This document shows positions 24,320 to 34,817 of a stretch of DNA of 64,000 nucleotides, piece by piece. The position numbers and the translations under genes are program-made. Below the pieces are notes generated by a model. That model was not told the origin of the DNA, made no database searches, and saw only the letters and a program-made list of their open reading frames with translations. This stretch comes from Solanum dulcamara (taxonomy: Eukaryota; Streptophyta; Magnoliopsida; Solanales; Solanaceae): assembly GCF_947179165.1 (NCBI RefSeq), contig NC_077237.1, positions 82,250,341 through 82,314,340 of the forward strand, read 5' to 3'. The number at the start of each line of letters is the position of its first letter. Positions within the stretch are counted from its first letter, which is position 1.

Positions 24320-25322
24320 CATGGATTCTGGCAATGTAGTTGGACTCTCATGTCGATCCGAATGAATCATCCTTTCCACGGAGGTAAATCTTTGCCTGCT
24401 AGGCAAGAGGATAGCTGGAAAGTCTCAATTCAATGCTGCGGTTGATGACCGTAGCAATAGTCAAAGGCACTGGAGGGAAGCCAGACGGTCTCGTATATGA
24501 AGAAAGAGATTGGTTGCATCTTCAGTCTTAAGAATTGGGTCCCTTAGCCCCTGGATTGGTGCGCAAGAGATTGGATTTCGAACATCGTCCCCATGCCCAA
24601 GAGGGATGGACTTCCAGCATTCGCCGCCCCTTCAATAGCCTTTTGCGCGGATCCTGCACCTGCGCTTCCAGACCTCAACGAGATTCCAGTAGGCCTTTCT
24701 CCTGCGGAAATAGCCCAATTGCATCGGGAGACTGAAGAGAATGCCGCCCAGTGTAGCAGGCGGCCGGCCTGTTTGGACGGTAGAACGGGGAGAGGGGGAG
24801 TCGTGCCCATTCTCTATCCGGGCACGAGCAGGAACATCCAAAATAATGGAAAAGCCGTATGGAGCCACCGTCGTTTCGTCTGGCATGTACTCTCGGGACC
24901 TCCGAGGCGAGATGCACTGTTTTGAGGACTTTTACCCAAAAAGAGGAGATCTAGTAGGTGGGCGAGTGTACTAGCAGTGGTTACGGCGAGAGTTGCTCTT
25001 TGCCCAAAGCCCTCCTTCCGACTTAGTTGCCAAGTTTATGTCGAAGGTGCGGCTCAGGTAAGAAAGGAGCTCTCAAGCTGAGGCGGAGAAGACCAGGCTC
25101 CGATCAAGGCTTATAAAAGCATCAACCCTTCATCCCGGGAGAAGGGAGTTAAGGTAACAAGGATCGATTGAGGGGAGCCGAGATTCAAAATATGTGGGCC
25201 TTCATGCCAAACCCTTCGCCTTTCTTTTGAATCAAAGTAGCTGCCTTCCTCGCTTCGTCTTCGGGAGACTACTGCTATCCGGGAATCTCTTTCTATGTTA
25301 GCTAGCGGGGGCGGGCTTTCGA
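24320..25322. other. Probable mitochondrial DNA insertion (NUMT)
   Basis: Base composition jumps from about 30% to about 50% GC with sharp borders. The texture is that of plant mitochondrial non-coding DNA: 'aaagaaagagatt', 'cttcgtcttcgggagactac', 'gctagcgggggcgggctttcg', 'cccgggagaagggagttaagg'. Overlapping open frames on both strands (for example 24593-24925) reflect GC content and stop scarcity; no known mitochondrial gene is recognised. A plastid origin is less likely because no plastid gene motif is seen. The exact donor locus is unknown. Confidence 0.65.
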
Positions 25323-26277
25323 GTTATCTTATGACTCATTATTTAACCCATCTTAACCCAAACAATCAACTAACCATTGGGCATGGTTGAGCAATAACTC
25401 GTTTAATGATTCACCACTATTTTATCATACCTAAATTAAACCTAAAACTCCATTTGTCATCCCTATGTTTGGAACAGATCAACAAGAAACCTTCTAAGAA
25501 ATATTATTATACTAAAACTTATAGATGCATACATCAAATTCACAAGGACACAAGTAGGGATGTTTATTAGTTGGTTCAGTAAGTTTGGATGTAAACATTA
25601 TCGATCAATTATCGAGTTTATAGTATGGTATGCAAAATGAATAGTTAAATTAATAAGGTTTTAATGATCGAGTTATTGGTTATCAGTCAATAATGCTTTG
25701 ATAATCGGGTTTACCAATAAGGTCGTCTCGATCATTTCCTACATAAGTTTGTTAATTTTTTATTTTTTTTTACTAAAAACAGAAAATCAGATGATGGATA
25801 GAAAGTGAAAAAATTTAATTAACAATTTTGTGCAGTCGTAAGTACTACTAGTACCAAAAATATTCTCATGATATATATTTCATAAGAAGAATAAAATGTA
25901 CATAAGAGTGAAAATGTAACTTTATTTTTCTTATTGGATTATTGGTTAATCCATTAAAGAAAATGAAAAATCGAGACCCGAATCAATATCTCAAAAATTA
26001 TAGGATATTGAACTATTACAAAATCAACCAATAATTCAAACTATTAACCCAATAACCTTTATTATCGATCCAAATTATTGATTTGATGTGAATTTGCAAC
26101 GCCACACCACCAATTTTCTTGAAGTTCATTGACTGAAGTTGAAGTATATAAAACCTGGAACGAAGTTTGTCAATGGGCTTACGGAAGCATAGTCCAAATT
26201 TAAGGGATTTAAAGTGGGGCAAATTACAGGCCGTGGCCATTCGGTCCTTTTGTTTTCAAAAAAAAGAGTCATTTTTT
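25323..26277. other. AT-rich spacer with fragments of a 'gaccgataaccc'-type repeat
   Basis: 25555-26080 has phrases such as 'ggttcagtaagtttggatg', 'ttaccaataaggtcg', 'ttattggttaatccatt' and 'attaacccaataacc' that suggest an old inverted-end element. I could not set its ends. No gene. Confidence 0.4.
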
Positions 26278-26612
26278 TTAGGAAAAATTACTAGGAAAAA
26301 TATTTTTTAATAAATAATTATTGATTTTAGAGATATTTTTTTTTATTATCATTTATAGCAATATTATGATATATCTACTATGTATTAAAAGTGAATTATG
26401 CATGCAATATAAATGTATTATAAGTGTTTTAAAATATGTGATAAATAAATTATCCATGAATAAAACTTATATTATATAATTTTTATAAATTATTCTCGAT
26501 AATATGTATTAAAATTGTATTATAAGTATTCAGTGAAAATAATATTATTACTATAAATAGTAAATATTTCTTAATGTAGTACATTTATATAAATTTTTCT
26601 TTTTTTTTTATC
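26278..26612 (+). repeat. AT-rich direct repeat, copy A
   Basis: Starts 'ggaaaaattactaggaaaaat' and runs through 'agcaatattatgatatatctac', 'tgataaataaattatccatg' and 'gtattcagtgaaaa' to 'acatttatataaat'. The same blocks occur in the same order at 27228-27625. The target site and family are unknown. Confidence 0.75.
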
Positions 26613-27227
26613 TTACCAAAATAATGGCCAATGGCCCTCGGCTGTGCAAAGCAAGTGGGCTATTTGCTTTCTTATTTTTTTAAAAATTTGCTATGCTCTT
26701 TTAAAAAAAATCGTTGCAATTAATTTATTTATTTATTTGTTTCTTTTTTATTTATTTATTCTTTTATAATTGTTTCACTTCTTTTGTGGAAAAAATGAGT
26801 ATTTATGTTGTCTTATTTTTTTGTTTATTATTTTATTTATTAAGGTGGAATGCATGATAATCAAATAAATATTTATACATTACATAATTATTTATATATC
26901 ACATATACATGTTTATACATCATTTATACAATATCGATACATTATATATACACTACATAATTGTTTGTATATTATATATATACATATTTTTACACCATTT
27001 ATAAATATAGATAGATGAAAACAAATCCATGAAAAAAGTTTTGAAAAAAAAAGAGTACATTTTTTCTTTAAAAAACGCAGAAAAAAACACAGAAAAATAA
27101 TTTTTTATTTTTTTAAAAAAATCAACATTGCAAAGAAAAAATGAAAATGAAAAGAAAAGAAAAAAAAGGCCTTATGTCCTTGGGCCTATTTGATCATTTT
27201 TTGTGTAAATGGACTATATTTTTTGTG

Positions 27228-27625
27228 GAAAAAATTACTAGGAAAAATACTTTTTAATAAATAATTACTGATTTTAGCGATACTTTTTATTTATTATCAT
27301 TTATAGCAATATATAGCAATATTATGATATATCTACTATGTATTAAAAGTGAATTATGCATGAAATATAAATGCATTATAAGTATTTTAAAATATATTAT
27401 ACTTGTTTGGTAAAAAATTGACACAATATATTATAAGTGTATTAAAATATGTGATAAATAAATTATCCATGAATAAAACTTGTATTATATGAGTTTTATA
27501 AAGTATTCTCACTAATATGTATTAAAATTATATTATAATTGTATTATAAGTATTCAGTGAAAAAAATATTATTACAATAAATAATAAATATTTTTTAATA
27601 TAATACATTTATGTAAATTTCCCTT
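27228..27625 (+). repeat. AT-rich direct repeat, copy B
   Basis: Same ordered blocks as 26278-26612, with an internal extra stretch of about 60 bp near 27390-27440 and a duplicated 'agcaatatat' word. The spacing between copies is about 620 bp of T-rich sequence (26613-27227) with no gene. Confidence 0.75.
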
Positions 27626-28481
27626 TTTTTTAAACTAATAATTTTTTGATACATATATGAAATTAGCCCTTTAAAGTGGCCAGTTATTTAATGGGCTTTT
27701 TCTTCTTCCAACAAAGCGTAACTCGACCCAAAAGAATTTAACTAGTGAGTTTTAAAGAGAGTTCAAAATTAAAGTTAAATTCCACATGTTTTTAAGTCTT
27801 GTTCAACAATGAAATGGTTGAAGATGAAAAAAGATTTTGACAGATCAATGACTAAGTTTTTGTACAAATTGCCCCTATTTCGGGGTGGTTTTAAATATTT
27901 ACTCGTTTAATTTGCTTATTAAATGAGAATTTGTAGGTTAAAGTATTTTTATCTATAACCTAATTTCGCTCGGCATAAGTTTAGAGAACTTTAACCTCGT
28001 CCGGCACAAGTTTTATAGAAATTAAGTTATCCGACATAAATTGTGTAGTATATCTAATTTGTGCTCACCATAATTTTAAAGAACTTTTGCTCGCTCAACA
28101 TAAGTGTTGTAGGAATAAGTTATGCCTCTTATGCATAGTTTTGTAAGTGCTAATTTATGTCTTTTAGACAACTTGTGGAACCCGAACTAACTGAACTTTT
28201 GTCTTGATCAACACAAGTTTCGTAAGAATTAAGAGACATAACCTTCTATGATTTTTAAGACATGATTTATGTTATATTATGATACGAAATATAAACATAT
28301 ACCAAATAAAAACTATCATTATGTCTATATCAAAGATATTTTCAACCACTTATTTTTTACTTAAGAGTCGGAAAGGAAAAGATTTAAAAAACTCCCAAAG
28401 ACATTTGTGGTAATAACCTATCAATGACCAACACATGCAAGACCTAATATGGAAGTTGGTCAAGATTATTAATATACTCCC
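27626..28481. other. Spacer with degenerate 'cgacataagtt…gtag' repeats
   Basis: 27960-28260 contains diverged units of roughly 50-60 bp ('ccggcacaagttttatagaaattaag', 'ccgacataaattgtgtag', 'caacataagtgttgtaggaataag'). They resemble the theme at 63400-64000. No gene seen. Confidence 0.45.
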
Positions 28482-30660
28482 TCCATTTTAAAAAGAATGA
28501 TCTACTTATTTTTTTAGTCTGTTTTAAAAAATATATTTCATTTTCTGTTTTGGCAATACTTTTGTCACAATCCAAACAACCGGGCTGTGCATGCACCTAT
28601 TCTAACACCTAAGTAGGAGAACCCTTAACCTCTTAATTGAAATTAACAATGCGGAAGTTAAAGAAAGTACAATAATGAGCCAGAAAAGTTATAAAAATGT
28701 TTGTATTAATTTAAAAACTCAAATCTTATACAAAATCATCTAACACCCCCAAGGATACTAGTCTAAAACAGGTACAAGATCTCTACAGAAGCAGGGCATA
28801 AAATAAAAGAAATGACACACCTCCAACCACGATGAAGGAAGGGTAGAAGCTGTCGGAGAAATCGTCTTCATCTTCTCCTAAGAAATATCACTGACCCTAC
28901 AACCATACTATGTCAAGTGTCATAGCAAGAGTAATATCAGTACAAACAACACGTACTGGTAGGTATCATAGGTCAACCTGATACACACAACATAATATAT
29001 AAAAAATAACAAGAGGAAACATAAGCAGTAAGGAATTACACCTCTGACCATCCCTAACTCAGAACACCACAACCCATGTATAAACTCCAGATACGTCCGT
29101 CATAACCTAGGAAAGTCTTACAAAACTACCTTCCCACTAAGTCTATAAACACCAGCCTCACAGTTTCACAAGGCCATATGACAACACTCGATCCCTATTT
29201 GTTCCCACTAGTAAACAAGACCTTACCAACCATTCTAGACCGGCTACTTCCTCACTAGACAGAATTCGATCACTGCACAAATTATACCTTAGGGCTAGTT
29301 CGAACCCACACTTAGCAAATACAACAACTACTACTATCTGATCAAACTCCAAGCAACCAACTCCCTACTAAATAATGCACCTTCTACCCTTAAGCTCCAA
29401 GATCTGGAATATCACAGATATCACAACATAGACTCACAAGATTTCGCAGTCTTACACCCGAGTAAGCTTGTACCAACTCTCAGTCCTCAACTAGTACCAA
29501 CCGTCGAATCGGTGGGGTTAATTATAGAAGTCTTATCCTCCAGCCATTAAACAATTAAATCTATTATTCCATAGAACTAAAAATATCAACGGGTTCTCTC
29601 ATGGGTCTATCCACACACACTGACCCAAACTCAAACTAATAGCGTGTCGGAAAGTGACACCTGATCTAATTATACGTCAGAACGTGACATTCGATCCAGT
29701 AATATGTCAGAACGTGACACCCGGTACAAGAATGTGTTGGAACGTGATATTTGATCCCAACAACCACAAGTAATCCACAATTACAGTTACAATAAAAAGA
29801 CAAGGCCAGTACATATACAAGCATGCAGGTTCTTTGTAGACAATATGCTTTCTCATCTTTTTACCAATATACATTCGATTGAGGCATTTACGAGTACATT
29901 TAATTAACAACATACAAGAAGACAAGACTACTACTCACCTTTTATTCCTTATACAGTTCTTCCTTACCCAGGTCAAATTTGATCACTAAAGGTATTCGTT
30001 TCCTGCCCGTAGCCCATGCCCGAGGGCATAATCATGAAACCTCCCGCTAATTTCCCTTACACTGGCAATGGGTACAAGTTTAACTACTTCAAATAAGAAA
30101 ACTTAGCCTACCTGGGCGTCAAGCAGTTGTGGAGAGATATTATAGCTCCAATCACGAATTTTCAAATGTCGGACGGGCAAGGTAGGCCTAAATTCCGCCG
30201 GTTGGAATCCTTCCAGTGCTGAGATTCCTTTTTCCTTCCTTCCTAAGTCTAGAGAAGCTTTCTGAGAGTTTTTAGGGAAACCCTCGCCTTTAACTTGCAC
30301 TTAGGGAAAAATAGGGGAATTAAGAAATTCGAGACTTAAGTTCTGTTCCACGATCTCCCGCTCTGACAGTAGGAATCCCGCTGGAGTGGCGCCGTCGTGC
30401 CGGGACTATCCCTCTCTGGTGGGATAGTGGGGCCCAGTCAGCACATTTTTCTTACAAAAATTCTTTTCTTAATTAACGACGGTTCAGATCGTTACAACTT
30501 TAACTTCAACTTTTCATGTGACATGACCATAAAATTAAAAGACATTTTGATATATTTAACATAACTTTAATTTAATATCATAAAATTGAAAACTCTTCTT
30601 TATTTTTTAAATTTTATACTAAGTCAAACTAGATTATTTTTTTTAAAAGAGAGAATAGTA
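28482..30660. mobile_element. Mariner/Stowaway-type element split by a solo LTR
   Basis: The left part 28482-28562 ('ctccctccattttaaaaagaatg…tttttggcaatacttt') and right part 30497-30660 ('actttaacttcaacttttcatgtgacatg…agattattttttt') join into one element when the LTR and one 5-bp repeat are removed. A relative lies at 39750-39970 ('tggcaattctta…ggccataagattaaag'). The right end is eroded. Confidence 0.6.
28563..30496. mobile_element. Solo LTR, 1.9 kb, TGTCAC…GTTACA
   Basis: The ends are TGTCACAATCC and GATCGTTACA. It is flanked by the exact 5-bp duplication acttt (28558-28562 and 30497-30501), the usual retroelement target repeat. Its opening layout ('ctaagtaggagaacccttaacctc…gcggaagtt') matches the LTR at 6144-8176. 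It contains 'gtcggaaagtgacacctgatc'-type repeats at 29640-29755. No gag-pol inside. Confidence 0.88.
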
Positions 30661-33600
30661 AATTTAATGCCAAATGGAAAAAGAACACAATTTGGAGAGA
30701 AGCAAAATCAGGTGGCCGACCAAGTTGGCTGGTCAAGATAGATCCCTTTTCTGTGGGAACAAAGATAATGTGAACAAAATCGCGCAACTATTTTCCTCCA
30801 CTTTGGATTTATACGTAACTTATCTCTTAAAAAATAATAATTAATATGAATTGGTGGTTCAATATTAGATTTTGAAAACTGATTTTGGAAATACATAATT
30901 AATGCTAAAGATAAAATATAATTTTTTTGATATATTTAAAATGATAAAAATAAAATCTATTTTTAAAATACTAGACTAATAAAAGTGAACAGAATATTAT
31001 TTTCACTATTTTCATTTACTATGAATTAATGTGTTAATCTCACATCATTAAGAATAACCCTGTATGTTTTTTTGTCTGGTCAATTTTCAATGTATAAGCT
31101 ACTGAGGAATGATTATATTGAAGTTTTAAATATAAAGCATGTGATATATATTTTTAATTTTATTATTGTATTTAGGCCGAACACAATATCCTAATTATCA
31201 ACCATTTTTCACAGATATAGCTAACATAATAATAATTGAATTTATCGTTCAAAATTTATAAATATTTAGTAATTTTTTTAAATAAAAGTAAGTGGATCCC
31301 ATGAACACTATTGTGAATCAAGCTGACTTCGTAATTAGGGCTTATGAGCTACAAATAATGCAATGAAATTGATTGAGTTAAAATATTGAGCCGAATAAAA
31401 TATTAAAAAGTTTTATTTAAAATATAAAATGTATAACACACATAAATTAATTTTGACAAAAGAGAACACGTGGTTTGGATAATAGAATGACATTGTAAAA
31501 TAGATAGTACTTTGTACTAGTAAACAACTTCATTTTCTGCGTGATCGAACTCATCATTTTCTTCATTCTTCTTTTTCTAGGCGTGAAGGAGTACCCAACT
31601 TTAATACATCTTATAGGAAATTGCTGAGAAATCAACCATAATTATAATTGAAAACTTCTTCTAATCAGGCATGGAAAATGTTGAACTTTTCATAGTTAAA
31701 GTTTAATTTTGGCAGGAAAAGCAATTCATGAAATACTTAATTAAACTATACTCCCTTTGTTTCAAAGAGATTGTGTTTGACTTGGCATAAACTTTATTTC
31801 TGGTCCATATTAAGGGTTTGATTGGAAAGTCATTTGGTAATTAGAATTGGTGTAATTACGATGGTCTATTTGTTCGAAAGAAGTGAATTGTTGAAAAAAT
31901 TTTCATAGTTCAAAATAAGTGAATTGTTCAAAATTCAAGAGAATTATTGGATTTTTTTCTTCATATTTACCTTTCATTTAACGAGTTCTTAACTACTTAA
32001 TAAGTTTTTAGAAAATTTGTTTGGGGTGATCAAAAGGACAATAGTGGAAAGTAATGTTTTATTTGTCCTAAAATACTTAAGGATATGTCATAACCAAACA
32101 ATTTACTTAATATGGACTAGAAAAACTAATAAAGAATGGAAGACTTTTGAGATTACTCGACTCATGTTGATCTGACACATTTTAAAAAAATAAAAATATA
32201 TTTCACTAAACTAATCTTATGAATGATGTTTTTTTTTAATCCAAAGCCACCTTGGGATTGGGTGGGTAGGGGGGATTAAACATGCATGACCTTTATCACG
32301 TAATAAAACATATTTGATTTGCTAAAATGAATAAGTAAAATAAAATATCTGATTTTAGTATTGGAGCCAAATAAAATAAAACAAAAAGAGTAAGTTACTC
32401 TTTTTCATTTCATTTTACTTGATTTATGTTGACTTGATACTCTCCTTAAAAATATTTATTTAGGGTTTATTTTACTAACCTAGCGTTATTAATTATGCTT
32501 GAAAATCTAAATTATGACTTAATATTTTATATAGTCATTTAATAATAGGGATAATATTGAAAGAAAATGATAACTGTTGCTTTAGTTTCTAAATTAAACA
32601 AATAAAATAAAATATCTACTTTTGATATAGGTGCAAATAATAGAAAACAAAAGAAATATATGATTATATATATAATAAAAAAATTGAAATTTATGATTTA
32701 AACCTGTCAGAATATTTATATGGCTACAATGCTTCCCATTAAGGAAATACTGAAATATGCCAATCTTTTTTTATCAGATTAATTTTAAAAAAATATTAAA
32801 CAAATTAAAATAAATAAGTACTTTTTTTTTAAATCAAAGTTATTTGAAATTTGAATTCTGAATATCGATCAAATTATTTTTATTTGAATGTGTTTTGTAT
32901 TCTTAATATGCAACATAACTTTTTGACCAGAATTTAGAAATCGAATATCAAAAAAGTTAACTTGCGGCTATTAAATTACAACAAAAGAAAGAAGTTTCTT
33001 GGAGAATCATTGTCGACACTTAACCTGTTTACCAGCATGACAACAACCTAGAGACAGTACATCTATGTGGTGTTAGATCTAAGAATTATAATTATTTGTT
33101 TCATCAATCCGTACAAAAGTACTAAAGATGCTTCGACTATGTTCGTAATAACAAAGGCATAACAATATTATTAGATCTCAAACATGATCTGATGTGATAA
33201 TAATATATTTAGTGTAATTATATAAATGAGATTTAAAGGGATGAAATGTACACAAATTTTACTTTTATTTTTAATAGGGATTACATAAATTTTGTAGTGT
33301 TAAAAGATAATTATATATTATTTCTATTCTTTTTCAAATTACAAAAATCTCTTAAATTTGGTGTAATCTGAATACATTCCAAAATGTCCTGATACATCGC
33401 ATCTCAATTTCGGATACATCCTGATATATTATGTCTCGATTTTAGATACATTATTCAACGTCCTCGATATACGTCCCGATAAATCACGTAAAGTGATGCA
33501 TCAAACTGATACATTGCCTAAAGTGATGTATCCGAAAATAGGAAAGAATAGAGATTTTTGTAGTTTTTTCAAATGATAGAAAATTTTAGAGAATATAGTA

Positions 33601-34370
33601 TTTAGATAATTTTCCTTATTTTTATGAAGTAAAAAGTTCGTTTTCGATAAACCTTAGCCTGAATATATCCATTTCTCAAAATTCATCAATTAAAAAACTA
33701 GAGATTACAATTTTGATTTGTACGTTGTATACCCTTATGTTTGGGATATACATAATACAATTATATACTACTAAATCTTATGTTCCAAAGGTTTACAACA
33801 ACAAAAATATTTGAATCATATTGTTATAATTAAGAGACTTTTGGTTCAAAATAAGGTTAGTATTATAATTCTACGTATATGTGATAGATAATAGTACAAG
33901 ATTTTTGGTAGTATATAATTTATTCCGATATTAGCTAATATGCCAATAATCAACCAATGGATAAATAATATCCCAAATTTAATTCCGAAGGTTATATATA
34001 ACATGTAAATGAATATGAAAGCTGATCTCTTTCCCTCATGCAAATCTTGAATTAGGAATATTAATAACCACATCACAATTTCATTACTGAAAATCATAAT
34101 TCCTACATAATATAATTTTGTATTATATTATGTATCATATTACATGATGAAATTCACAAATTAAAGAAAAAAGAATTTTTTTGAATCTCATGTTTGCATT
34201 AATTTTGACAAGTCAAGTTGTCACCCTTTCTTTAATCATAGGTGGCTAACTCTGTATATGTATTTAAAAATTCACTAATAATTAATTTTGAATCGAATAA
34301 ATCAAATAAATTGTGATAGAATCCTGAACTTAATCGATAAATTTAAATCTGAAATCCGCTTCAGTCTCCA
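30661..34370. other. AT-rich, repeat-laden spacer
   Basis: No gene is seen. Recognisable pieces are a Stowaway-like start at 31750-31790 ('actccctttgtttcaaagag'), a fragment of the hAT-like family of 44638-45751 at 31810-31870 ('ggaaagtcatttggtaattag'), and the MITE at 33235-33625. The rest is AT-rich with no clear structure. Confidence 0.5.
33235..33625 (+). mobile_element. 'gatacat'-rich MITE-like element, inverted copy of 14505-14935
   Basis: Contains 'gatacatcgcatctc', 'ggatacatcctgatatatt' and 'gtaaagtgatgcatc', bounded by 'gggattacataaat' and 'gtatttagataattttcc'. These are reverse complements of the blocks at 14505-14935. Confidence 0.6.
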
Positions 34371-34817
34371 CTAGTTCTTGGTTTTTCTTAGATGGAGCAA
34401 TTTAGAAAGAAATCCTCTTTTCTTATTCTTATTCTTCCCATTCTCCCCAATTTCTCCTTCTTTCCTCTTTGTAACAAAAACAAGTGACCTACTCTTCGTA
34501 AGAACATTAATATTACTACCACTTCTCAAGGTAGCCATAGTCTTCATCCTTCGATACGCGGGAGATGAACACGATGAAACATCAGATGATGAAGAAGATA
34601 AAGAAGACAAAGATGACGAAGAAGAACAAGAAGAAGTAGTATTAATACTACGTGAAGTTTTTGAGAGCTTAGAGAGTTTTTCACTTAGACAAATAGAACA
34701 AACTCCTGGTGATTGTTGGTGTTTTGAATGTTTCTTGCATATGATAATTGTGTTAGGCTTTTTTGGTTTGTTGATTTGTTGGTGATGAATTTTGACAATT
34801 CTCCATTTGTTTTCCAT
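34371..34817 (-). CDS. Small Ser-rich, basic plant protein with a CxxC motif, function unknown
   Basis: Single-exon reading frame of 148 aa with a codon-like texture unlike the surrounding AT-rich spacer. In order: a basic N-terminus (MENKWRIVKIHHQQINKPKK), a CxxC block SPGVCSICLSEKLSKL (Cys40 and Cys43), a long Ser run at about residues 59-84, the block YRRMKTMATLRSGS, a segment rich in Lys/Gly/Asn, and a basic C-terminus (RGFLSKLLHLRKTKN). The phrase GVC-x2-CL-x-E/D-KLS is seen in small plant proteins of unknown role. I do not assign a function. No signal peptide or membrane segment. The plus-strand open frame across the same bases is its antisense shadow. Confidence 0.72.
   Translation of the reverse strand: MENKWRIVKIHHQQINKPKKPNTIIICKKHSKHQQSPGVCSICLSEKLSKLSKTSRSINTTSSCSSSSSLSSLSSSSSDVSSCSSPAYRRMKTMATLRSGSNINVLTKSRSLVFVTKRKEGEIGENGKNKNKKRGFLSKLLHLRKTKN

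Noticed and set aside
24593..24925. 110-aa open frame in the GC-rich block as a nuclear gene
   Set aside because: It overlaps several open frames on both strands, has no recognisable domain, and lies within the probable mitochondrial insert, where stops are rare because of base composition.
34378..34785. Plus-strand 135-aa open frame rich in Phe/Leu and Asp/Glu
   Set aside because: It is the antisense shadow of the Ser-rich minus-strand gene; its acidic run is the complement of the Ser codon run.
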